A model generated the notes under the pieces. It ran no database searches. It was not told where the DNA came from and saw only the letters and a list, made by a program, of their open reading frames with translations. Of a stretch of DNA of 64,000 nucleotides, positions 50,522 to 57,988 are shown piece by piece; position 1 is the first letter of the stretch; each line of letters starts with the position of its first letter. This DNA comes from Pseudomonas capsici (GTDB taxonomy: Bacteria; Pseudomonadota; Gammaproteobacteria; Pseudomonadales; Pseudomonadaceae): assembly GCF_017165765.1 (NCBI RefSeq), contig NZ_JAFGZD010000015.1, positions 62,001 through 126,000 on the forward strand. Direction: 5' to 3'. A program made the translations under genes and the position numbers.

Positions 50522-51136
50522 ATGTCGAATCAGAAATCACGTACACTTGAATTGAAATTTGATATCAAAAACAGAGATTATCTTATTTGGAATGATCAAG
50601 TGGTGATGTCCAGCAGTGAAACTGATTACTTTGAGAAACTTTTCAGAAAACTTAAAAAAATCAATATTTTATCGAAAAACACTTTAGAGATAGGCTTTGG
50701 GCTAGGAATTTCTGCAAAACTAATCCAGAAAGAACTTTCACCCAATAGACATGATATCGTAGAAATAGATAAAGGAATATATAGCGATTTACTGGCATTT
50801 TCTCATCAGCACCCTTCGGTAAAGCCTATCTTAGGCGATTGGAGATCCTTAGAGCTAAGTAAAAAAGAGTATGACTTTATTTTTCATGACTCTTACGATT
50901 ACAGCGGTGCCGAAGGCTGGGAGTTTGATAGCTTAAGAGATGACTATGATACATTTAAAAGTATCTTGAAGCCTGGCGGTTATGTGTGCCACCCACACTT
51001 CGGAGATGGACCGGTCAGGGATGTTAATGGTTTCGAAACCGTTATTTTAGAACGCTTAGTAGTAGCGCCAATTTTGATGTGGGACAAAACCATATGTCAT
51101 GATGCTGCTATAGTATTGCGAAAACCTATTCGATAA
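50522..51136 (+). CDS. Class I SAM-dependent methyltransferase (guanidinoacetate-methyltransferase-like)
   Basis: A 204-residue methyltransferase: motif I TLEIGFGLGISAKLI (about 54-68), the acidic strand HDIVEIDK (about 78-85), then PILGDW, DFIFHDSYDYSGAEGW and the post-motif LKPGGYVCHPHFGDGP. The YDFIFHDSYD strand and overall layout recall guanidino-group methyltransferases (GAMT, RMT2), so the Arg residues of the core are plausible targets; this is an inference. AAGGAT stands before the ATG, seven bases after the HExxH gene. It ends the operon. No terminator hairpin is obvious after it. Confidence 0.8.
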   Translation: MSNQKSRTLELKFDIKNRDYLIWNDQVVMSSSETDYFEKLFRKLKKINILSKNTLEIGFGLGISAKLIQKELSPNRHDIVEIDKGIYSDLLAFSHQHPSVKPILGDWRSLELSKKEYDFIFHDSYDYSGAEGWEFDSLRDDYDTFKSILKPGGYVCHPHFGDGPVRDVNGFETVILERLVVAPILMWDKTICHDAAIVLRKPIR

Positions 51137-51309
51137 ATCAATAAAAGCAAGCTTAATCTCTATTCTATACAACCTCTTTGGACAAATGCTTTTTTAGTAA
51201 TACGTACCAGGAGGTGGTTATTACTCAGACTTAATCTATCTCCCACAGCACACAGATAAAAAGCAAAAGTTACTCGCACTTTTTATAATATCTCTGGCTT
51301 TCTCACGTT

Positions 51310-51397
51310 CCTAAATGCCTAGCACCACGAATAACTTCCTACCCTGTAATTTAGTCGAAAAGTACGATGGCTCAACCAAAGTCCCATAAACCCAACA
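51310..51397. repeat. Element B: shortened copy of the DUF3077 leader
   Basis: ATGCCTAGCACCACGAATAA and CTTCCTACCCTGT (51316-51347) align with 46871-46904 of element A. They are then followed directly by TTTAGTCG (51350-51357) and GATGGCTCAACCA (51366-51378), which in A lie about 160 bases apart from the first part. It looks like A with the segment between its two TTTAGTCG octamers deleted. No gene follows it; 51398-51564 holds nothing else that I recognise. Confidence 0.7.
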
Positions 51398-51564
51398 CCA
51401 TTCATCATTTTTTATTGACGACACCGCAAAGGTGAATAGCGTCATCCTTGAGCGCGAAACCAGTTGCCTCCCAGCGGCTATAACTGGCATAGGAACCCCG
51501 TCGATGGTTGGGACATCAGCGTAGGGTGAGACCTCCCCCCTGCTTGAGGGTGTGTATATGAATA

Positions 51565-52131
51565 TCAAGCATTAAGTTCGAGGGTTACTGTCACCAGTAG
51601 CCCTTTTTCTTTGCGCTCAAATAAGTGTGTAACGCTTGTACGCCGCTCGCCATGGCGATGCTTGTTGAGCGATTTGGCATCAGAGTGCATGAAATTCCAG
51701 AGCATCTGCCGTTTCGACTCATACGCGCCGATGAAGGCCAGACGCTGTGTACCGTCGGTGAAAGCGACTTTCCAGACTTCCAGCGGTCCCGTGAGCGTAT
51801 CTAAAGCCAGTTTCACATAGCGCTCGCGGGCATCCTGTCGTTTTTCAACGATGTGATAAATGCTCTTACGCAGGATCGTCACCTCCCCCATCGGCGTCTC
51901 GACGGTTAGAGCCTGTATCGCAGGGTCAATAAATCCCAGGTATTGAGCTGTAGTCTCAATGGCCTCTTCGTGGGTAGTAGCGGCAATGACTTCCTCCAAG
52001 GCGTGCACGCGCAGCTCACGTGCAAGGGTACGCAGATCGGGAAGGCCGCTCTGAACCCATGTGAGCTGGCCTTTCACCTCAGAAATTCTGGTTGGGAGAA
52101 TGTCCGCACTCAGACATGATGTTCGTTGCAT
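51565..52131 (-). CDS. PBECR-like nuclease-fold protein, possibly a toxin or prophage remnant
   Basis: A 188-residue protein. The C-terminal part has LTGPLEVWKVAFTDGTQRLAF, then IGAYESKRQMLWNFMHSDAKSLNKHRHGER (given here as pieces of the same run). This is the pattern of the PBECR (phage Barnase-EndoU-ColicinE5/D-RelE-like) nuclease fold found at the end of phage MuF and polyvalent proteins. The N-terminal 90 residues (SEVKGQLTWVQSGLPDLRT) are unassigned. No ribosome binding site precedes the ATG at 52131, so it may be a detached C-terminal fragment. No immunity gene is evident beside it. Confidence 0.5.
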   Translation of the reverse strand: MQRTSCLSADILPTRISEVKGQLTWVQSGLPDLRTLARELRVHALEEVIAATTHEEAIETTAQYLGFIDPAIQALTVETPMGEVTILRKSIYHIVEKRQDARERYVKLALDTLTGPLEVWKVAFTDGTQRLAFIGAYESKRQMLWNFMHSDAKSLNKHRHGERRTSVTHLFERKEKGLLVTVTLELNA

Positions 52132-52169
52132 GCAATGGCTGGATCACTAGTGTGTGATAGGTCTAAATC

Positions 52170-52222
52170 GGCGCGATGCCCAGCACCACGGCTATAGCCC
52201 TGCCTGCCGACAAACCAGTGCC
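52170..52222. repeat. Element C1: partial copy of the leader element
   Basis: GATGCCCAGCACCACGGCTA through GCCTGCCGACAAACCAG aligns with the CCACG...CCTGCCCTGTCGCAAAACCAG part of element A. It lies just upstream of the PBECR gene, abutting element C2. Confidence 0.5.
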
Positions 52223-52269
52223 ACCGTACACAAAACCAACAGCCTCAGCCGCCCCCGAAAAGCTAACAA

Positions 52270-52515
52270 CCTGTAGGACGCTTCTGAACTTCAGAGATAC
52301 CCTCTTCCACGCCTTGCACCTCACGTAAATCAAGGCCTAACCTCCCCTCGTCGCCAACACAACGATCGGTTTTAACAGGCTGCATCATGGCGGTTGTACG
52401 CGAGGCACATTCTTGTGCGCCGGGCTCCTTGATTCCTGGTCTGTCAACCCGCGTAAAGTCGCCACCATTCTGATTGACAGCAGAAGGTATCGGCTCAACC
52501 AATCAGGGAGATTCG
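52270..52515. repeat. Element C2: nearly complete leader copy without its gene
   Basis: TGTAGGACGCTTCTGAACTT, the hairpin GGCACA-TTCT-TGTGCGCC (52404-52421), CGCCGGGCTCCTTGA, AACCCGCG, GTCGCCACC and GGCTCAACCA match element A in order. It ends in AGGGAG, but no ATG follows, so the DUF3077-type coding sequence has been lost. 52516-52596 holds nothing recognisable. Confidence 0.65.
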
Positions 52516-52596
52516 ACAGGATCAGATCCACGCCACATTCGCCCCAGACTCAAGCAACGACCCGCGATTTCAACATCGGTCAGTAGATTCTTATCC

Positions 52597-52896
52597 TCAT
52601 AACGCCAGCCCTTCACCCGAGTCATTCGCAGCCAGCCAAGCCGAGGAAATTTTTATCGTGCGGGCCAATGGTGAACCAAGCCTCTCAAACGCCAAGGCAT
52701 AAAGCGCTATACCGTCGTCAATCAATCGATGAGCCAGTCGTTCCTGCTCCTGATCACGAAAGGCCACGCATCGGGCACCGTCCAGGCAGAGCCTGGCGGC
52801 AATACGGAAATGAGCTGCGGCTTCATCAGGCTTGAGGGACGCCAATCTGATCAGGTCGCGGGGTGGAAGGCGGGACAGTAGTGAGCGGTCAATCAT
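52597..52896 (-). CDS. Hypothetical 99-aa helical protein
   Basis: MIDRSLLSRLPPRDLIRLAS then KPDEAAAHFRIAARLCLDGARCVAFRDQEQER and IDDGIALYALAFERLGS (in pieces). The protein looks all-helical, without signal peptide or membrane span. GGAGG stands eight bases before the ATG at 52896, so it is a real gene. I do not recognise the family. Its upstream region is the structured stretch at 53011-53224, which could be its leader. Confidence 0.65.
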   Translation of the reverse strand: MIDRSLLSRLPPRDLIRLASLKPDEAAAHFRIAARLCLDGARCVAFRDQEQERLAHRLIDDGIALYALAFERLGSPLARTIKISSAWLAANDSGEGLAL

Positions 52897-53010
52897 GGAA
52901 AGAGCCTCCGTGATCGAAGTGCAGCAAGGTCTGACGTAGCGGGCGGTGCGCGTGCGTAAAAGGGGGGAAAGCCATCATCCTTGGTTCCTCAGACGGATTA
53001 AGGAGCTGCC

Positions 53011-53224
53011 ATCCACCGTTGCGACACGGATAAAGGGTGGCAGACCGTACGAGGGTCGCAAACCGGTGTCTGAGGAAACCGGCCAGACCGAAGCCTGCCC
53101 CGCACGGTCCGCCATAGAAATACGCTAGCCGGACACTGGAAGCGCCAGCTAGAGAGCTATGGCACGAAACCGCGCCTCAGAAACACATCAGGTTGCGACA
53201 CCCGGCCACAGGATTGACTGTGGC
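53011..53224. ncRNA. Structured noncoding element, candidate RNA or leader
   Basis: Three nested or adjacent pairings are visible. CCACC (53013-53017) pairs with GGTGG (53036-53040). GGCAGACCGT (53039-53048) pairs with ACGGTCCGCC (53104-53113) with one mismatch. GCCACAG (53205-53211) pairs perfectly with CTGTGGC (53218-53224). A decamer GTTGCGACAC occurs twice (53018-53027, 53192-53201). No open frame here has a convincing start. It lies upstream of the minus-strand 99-aa gene; strand is unknown. Confidence 0.5.
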
Positions 53225-53352
53225 GAGACTAGGCTAACGGCAGGGCTGCAAATCTAGTAGTCGGACCGCGCCCACGCAATCAACGTATGTGTCTTGTTGT
53301 TTCGTAGGCTTTTTCTGGCGTCCTGCCACCAAGACCCAACGTTCAATAACAC

Positions 53353-54132
53353 TCAATTCATTACCCGCGAAAACGCCGCCTGATGCAGCCAGCGCGGGGT
53401 CGCCCACATGAAGATGACGTTGATCTTGTTGACGATTCCAGGCACGACGCTGATGCGTCCCGCTTGCAGCCCTCGAATGCCTGCACGTACCACTGGTGCG
53501 GGCTGCATCATCATGGCTTTCAGGCCGGGGGTGATTTTCTGTTGGGCGGAGCTGGCGAATTCGGTGTTTGTCATGCCGGGGCACAAGGTTGTAACTGTGA
53601 TGCCATCGGCTTTGAGTTCGCGGTGCAGGGCTTCTCCGAGGCGCAGCACGTAGGCCTTGGCGGCTGAGTACACGGCAAAGTTCACGACGCCCTGGTAAGC
53701 GAGCATGCTGGCAACCTGAAGAATCTTGCCACGCTTACGCCGCTTCATGTCCTGGGCAAACAGGTGAGTCATGGTCGTCAGACTGGTGATGTCGAGCTGG
53801 ATCATTGCCAGCGTTGCATCCAGTTGGCTGTCGGCAAACGGGCCTTGCAGTCCATGGCCGGCATTGTTGATCAGGATATCCACAGGCAGGCCGCGGCTGT
53901 TCAGGTCTGAGTGGAGTTTCATGACTTCGGCATGCATGGCAAGGTCGACCTGTTCGACCACAACCTCGACGCCATATTGCTTGCGCAACGACTCTGCCAG
54001 GGTTTGCAGACGCTCCAACCGACGGGCGACCAATATCAGAGGGTGGCCCATTGCAGCATATTGCCTGGCAAACTCTTCACCAAAGCCACTGGATGCACCG
54101 GTCACCAGAACCCAGCCTTTTGCAGTATTCAT
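53353..54132 (-). CDS. Short-chain dehydrogenase/reductase
   Basis: A 259-residue SDR with the cofactor motif VTGASSGFGEEFAR (about 10-23), NNAGHGLQG, the catalytic Ser in LQVASMLAYQG and YSAAKAYVL (Tyr-x-x-x-Lys, about 155-159). The extended basic N-terminal loop (VARRLERLQTLAE) suggests NADP(H). The substrate is unknown. It is the first core-like gene after the island and stands alone, with its start at a normal ATG. Confidence 0.9.
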   Translation of the reverse strand: MNTAKGWVLVTGASSGFGEEFARQYAAMGHPLILVARRLERLQTLAESLRKQYGVEVVVEQVDLAMHAEVMKLHSDLNSRGLPVDILINNAGHGLQGPFADSQLDATLAMIQLDITSLTTMTHLFAQDMKRRKRGKILQVASMLAYQGVVNFAVYSAAKAYVLRLGEALHRELKADGITVTTLCPGMTNTEFASSAQQKITPGLKAMMMQPAPVVRAGIRGLQAGRISVVPGIVNKINVIFMWATPRWLHQAAFSRVMN

Positions 54133-54225
54133 TGAAGTTCTCTCGGTCAGTCAGGACAATTGACTGCGCTTACTCAGGTAGGCGCCCAATATATTGAATG
54201 GATAACAAGGTGGAACTTTGCAGCG

Positions 54226-54969
54226 TTATAAAGCTTGGTAGAGGTAATCGCCGGAGTATTCACGGGTCAATGGAACTTGCGCTTCAGTCAATTGCTGTCG
54301 CAAATAAGGATTGTCCGTATGAACTTCCCAGCGGCTGTCGAAGTCCGTGACGTTTATATCCCTGGTCTGGATTGCCGCAAGCAGTGCTTCACGCTCGGGG
54401 AAATAAACCACGAATCCATCGCCTTTCCAGCTGGCAACGTTCATCCCCAACGATGCGCAGACCGCTACCTTGGTGGCTGCGTCTTCTCGATCTGCCTGTC
54501 TGGACTGGTTGATCAAGGCCCTCAAGGGCGGGTTTGCAACGCCATCGGTGCACAGGATTTCACCGCTCTCCCATGACTCTGGCGGGCATAACTTGTTTTC
54601 TTTACTTATGCTAATGAACGGATTTATTTCCATCGGATAAATCTGACATACCAATGGTCGTTCTTCGTAAATCCCACAAAGGTTATCGGCCCGCAGGTTG
54701 GGACATTGCTTTAAAGCGTTTCCGGTAAATATGGCAATGACATGAATGTCGCTCTTGCCTGCACTGACTTTGGTGGCCCGACTTGTATTATGAAGATACT
54801 CCGGTGTTTCTGCTCCTTCAGGTAATGGGCTGAAGGCCTCAAGTATTACGGCAACATCATCGCCGCGCTCAAGCCATTGTTCAGCCTCACCCATCGTTAA
54901 AGGAACAAGTCGGTCTTTACAGCAGATACCACAAGTCACGCATGTATAGCGCACTGCGTTGTTATTCAT
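54226..54969 (-). CDS. YkgJ family cysteine-cluster protein
   Basis: A 247-residue protein with the YkgJ zinc/iron-chelating motif. CVTCGICCKD lies at about 10-19, QCPNLRADNLCGIYEERPL then VCQIYP at about 87-112, and further Cys at LCPPES and ILCTDG. The eight-Cys arrangement is that of YkgJ/CxxCxxCC proteins, which bind metal; their biochemical role is not established. It is divergent from nothing nearby and 256 residues away from SDR on the same strand; co-transcription is not clear. No signal peptide is seen. Confidence 0.85.
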   Translation of the reverse strand: MNNNAVRYTCVTCGICCKDRLVPLTMGEAEQWLERGDDVAVILEAFSPLPEGAETPEYLHNTSRATKVSAGKSDIHVIAIFTGNALKQCPNLRADNLCGIYEERPLVCQIYPMEINPFISISKENKLCPPESWESGEILCTDGVANPPLRALINQSRQADREDAATKVAVCASLGMNVASWKGDGFVVYFPEREALLAAIQTRDINVTDFDSRWEVHTDNPYLRQQLTEAQVPLTREYSGDYLYQAL

Positions 54970-55082
54970 CGTGTGTTCCGATTAACCGCTGCCGCCTTCG
55001 TTGAGCTGTTCCAGCCAGAGGGGCAATTCTTGACCTTGCAGCGCCGCCTCATCCATTGCGGTGGGCGGCGATGCAATGACTG

Positions 55083-56201
55083 TCAGTTCAGCGTGGCCAG
55101 ATCTGCGGCTGCGAAGCCGCGCAGTTCCTGGGTCTGGCCCGTGCGGACCTTATGTGCCCAGTCCGCGTCCGAGATCAGCACGCGGCCGACAGCGATCAGG
55201 TCAAACTCTTCGCGCTCCATCCGGCCATGCAGGCTGTCCAGTGCTGCTGCACCCGAGTCGGCACCGCCGAAGGCGTTGAAGAAGTCAGAGTCCAGTCCGA
55301 CCGAACCGACGCTGATCGTTGCCGCGCCTGTCAGCTTCTTGGCCCAGCCGGCAAAGTTCAGGCCTTCGGCACCGTCGATTTCCGGGAACTCCGGCTCCCA
55401 GAAGCGCCGTTGCGAACAATGCAGAATGTCCACGCCGGCCTCGACCAGCGGTGCCAGCCAGTCGGTCATTTCCTGAGGCGAGGTTGCCAGCCGTGCGCCG
55501 TATTCCTGCTGCTTCCACTGGCTTACGCGCAGGATCAGCGGGAAGTCCGGGCCGACGGCGGTGCGGATGGCGCTGACAATTTCAGCCGCGAAGCGCGAGC
55601 GCTCGCGGATCGTTGCGCCACCGAAAGTATCGGTGCGTGTGTTGCTGCCGGACCAGAAGAACTGGTCGATCAGGTAACCGTGCGCGCCGTGCAATTCCAG
55701 CGTGTCGAAGCCCAGGCGTTTGGCATCCACGGCAGCACGGACGAAAGCAGCGACGGTGTCGGCGATATCCTCTTCGGTCATTGCCACGCCGTGCGGATCT
55801 GCCGGACCGATCAGCCCGGAAGGACTTTCAACAGGGCCATCTGGCTCCCATCCTTGCGCGCCTTGCGGTGCCCGGATGGCGCCGGTATGCCAAATCTGCG
55901 GAGCGATGAGGCCGCCGGCGGCATGCACTTCTTTGGCCACTTCAGCCCACCCGGCCAGAGCGGCATCGCCATGGAAAAATGGAATACCTGGCATGTTGCG
56001 CGAGGCAGGCCGGTTGACCACGGTGCCCTCGGTAAGGATCAAGCCCACGCCGCCTTCTGCACGACGACGGTAATATTGCGCATGGGCAGCACCGGGAATC
56101 CCGCCTTTGGCCATGCCCCGCGTCATGGGGGCCATTACGATGCGGTTGGGAAGCTTCAGGCCTTTCAGGGTGAACGGCGTAAACAGGATGTCGTCCGACA
56201 T
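55083..56201 (-). CDS. NADH:flavin oxidoreductase, old yellow enzyme family
   Basis: A 372-residue FMN-dependent TIM-barrel enzyme. It shows LFTPFTLKGLKLPNRIVMAP with PMTRG, IWHTGAI (about 103-109), the catalytic/substrate-binding HGAHGYLIDQFF (about 168-179) and VGRVLISDADW near the end. These enzymes reduce activated C=C bonds with NAD(P)H. The GSNTRTDTFGG stretch is the usual lid. The physiological substrate cannot be read from sequence. The ATG at 56201 has AAAGGAAA upstream and the protein is complete. Confidence 0.92.
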   Translation of the reverse strand: MSDDILFTPFTLKGLKLPNRIVMAPMTRGMAKGGIPGAAHAQYYRRRAEGGVGLILTEGTVVNRPASRNMPGIPFFHGDAALAGWAEVAKEVHAAGGLIAPQIWHTGAIRAPQGAQGWEPDGPVESPSGLIGPADPHGVAMTEEDIADTVAAFVRAAVDAKRLGFDTLELHGAHGYLIDQFFWSGSNTRTDTFGGATIRERSRFAAEIVSAIRTAVGPDFPLILRVSQWKQQEYGARLATSPQEMTDWLAPLVEAGVDILHCSQRRFWEPEFPEIDGAEGLNFAGWAKKLTGAATISVGSVGLDSDFFNAFGGADSGAAALDSLHGRMEREEFDLIAVGRVLISDADWAHKVRTGQTQELRGFAAADLATLN

Positions 56202-56502
56202 GGCATTTCCTTTGGATGTTTACCGCGATTGCAGGGTGGGAGGCCACTGCGCTGCAATCGTTACGGCGACTCGCTCAATGGCCAGATCGCGCCGAAACAG
56301 GCACGCCTTGGCGCTCAAGCTGTTGGATGCATTTAATGATGATGAACATAATCAAAGACGTCAACGACTTTTATTATGACGATCATAAAAATGCGCTCAG
56401 GCATCTATCGGAGAATGACAGAGCCACGGAGGAAACCGGGCGTGAATCGTGGTGATTACTTCCGCCCGGATGACTCGTCATTGGCTGTATGAATGTTCCC
56501 CT
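56202..56502. other. Intergenic with no supported gene
   Basis: The promoter of the old yellow enzyme gene should lie here. A 39-codon frame starting near 56339 (MMMNIIKDVNDFYYDD) has no ribosome binding site and I do not support it. Confidence 0.5.
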
Positions 56503-57273
56503 TCAGGACTTGACTGAAGGCATGGCCTCGATGGAAACGGCGCTGGCATTGGCAAAAGAGGCTACAGCACCCGGTTTGCCTGAATGACGCAATTGCATCC
56601 ACAACACAGCAGCTGCCAGGGAGGCGGCCACGGTCAGGCTCAGCCACAAGACGATCAGCAGGCTGAAAGAAACGCTGTTGTTCAACTCGCGGAAGATCCC
56701 GAGCGCAAATGCGCTGTACCAGGAAACCGCAGAAAGCGCGCCCGAAACCAGAAAGATCGCAATACGGCTACGGGAAACCCCATCCAGAATCGGCTGGCTC
56801 ATGTCGCGTAAAACGACGGGCAAGACGAATACATGGATAAGCATGCCGTTGAGAGTCAAAGCCGCAACGATGCAGACTTTTGCCCACAGTTTGGGGTTGC
56901 CGAGTTTTTCCGGCGACTCCAGGCCATAGAGCGCAAGAAACCCCAGCCCCGACAGCCACAGAAGACCCAGGCCTATGGCGACCACGGTGCTGATGAACGT
57001 GAAGGTGCTCTTGATTTCAGTCGGCAGGCTGCCCTTGCGCATCCAGCGCAGGATCCAGTAATCCAGCATGGTCGCGCCGCCCAGACCGAAGCACAGGCCG
57101 ATAAGATGCAGGCCTACCAGAACGGTCAGTACTCGCACATGGGGAAGCGGATCGGGCAAATCGATCTGGAGTGCACGCGGGTCCGCAAGCGCAGGTTCGC
57201 AGACAGATATAGCCAATGCCCCTGCCACCAAGGGTATGACCGAATAGAGCGGACGTGCGGTTGGTTTGTTCAT
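56503..57273 (-). CDS. Integral membrane protein of unknown function
   Basis: A 256-residue protein with an N-terminal signal-like segment and about six further spans (e.g. VLTVLVGLHLIGLCFGLGG, ISTVVAIGLGLLWLSGLGF and SLLIVLWLSLTVAASLAAAV). HLIGLCFGLGGATMLDYW near residue 55 contains a His in a membrane helix, as in some haem- or metal-binding membrane proteins, but I assign no family. It stands alone. A clear ribosome binding site (GAGGTAATTACAA, partial) precedes the ATG. Confidence 0.7.
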   Translation of the reverse strand: MNKPTARPLYSVIPLVAGALAISVCEPALADPRALQIDLPDPLPHVRVLTVLVGLHLIGLCFGLGGATMLDYWILRWMRKGSLPTEIKSTFTFISTVVAIGLGLLWLSGLGFLALYGLESPEKLGNPKLWAKVCIVAALTLNGMLIHVFVLPVVLRDMSQPILDGVSRSRIAIFLVSGALSAVSWYSAFALGIFRELNNSVSFSLLIVLWLSLTVAASLAAAVLWMQLRHSGKPGAVASFANASAVSIEAMPSVKS

Positions 57274-57988
57274 TTGTAATTACCTCGGCCAAGCAGACCT
57301 TATCCATGAGAAAGTCAAAATCCTTGCCGAAGAATCAATGAACGATTCTTAAAAGTGTAATGAAGATTTTATATTGAATAGTTTGAAAAATAGTTCTTGA
57401 TTTTTATTACCCACGAATGCGTAACTGGCAAATTTTTATTAAACACTTATGCTGAAATACTTTTTTACAAATCTTGTTTCAATCTTGTGCTTTTTCACCA
57501 TACTTACCTTCGTGTAAGTACTTTAAATCTTCCGAAAACAAATTAACAGGACTTTTTTCAAAGGCTGGGAAGCAAGCGGAGGGACCCGGCATGAGCAGAA
57601 ATCCTGACAGAACAAGGCCGCGATGCACGAGCGTATGGGCCAGCGGGAATAAACGTGAGCGCTGACCTGAATGCTGAACGGTTTTCAGGATGGTCTTTAC
57701 TATTCACGGAGCTTATGACCGGACTCAATAAAAACAGTTCATCGCAACTTCACGGCCAGCGGATACACCTCTTATATTTATTAAACAGGGACTTATAACT
57801 CTTGCTATCAAACCATTGCACATACGTGGTTGCCCAGATTTGAAGCAAAGGTATCCAAGCATGAACAATACTGCGTTAAAGCAGACTGACTAAAAAGCCA
57901 GCGATAACGCTGGCGCTTCAGAGTCCCAATAATGATCGCTGAAGCTGCAATCCACTGGATCCGCAACTTCCCGGACAGACGCCAATAG
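57274..57988. other. Long, partly AT-rich intergenic region
   Basis: 57330-57540 is AT-rich (TTTTTATTACCCACG, TTTTTATTAAACAC) and gene-free, and 57680-57988 also holds no gene with a ribosome binding site. The only candidate is the 24-codon frame at 57591. The region may be the remains of a lost gene. Confidence 0.5.
57591..57665 (+). CDS. Possible 24-aa basic peptide
   Basis: MSRNPDRTRPRCTSVWASGN plus KRER, with a good GGAGGG six bases before the ATG and a stop at 57663. It is Arg-rich with one Cys. It could be a genuine small protein, a leader peptide or the stump of a decayed gene; no relative is known to me. Confidence 0.3.
   Translation: MSRNPDRTRPRCTSVWASGNKRER

Noticed and set aside
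52946..53128. Plus-strand 60-codon frame in the structured element
   Set aside because: No ribosome binding site. The sequence is dominated by base-pairing stretches, which explains the open frame better.
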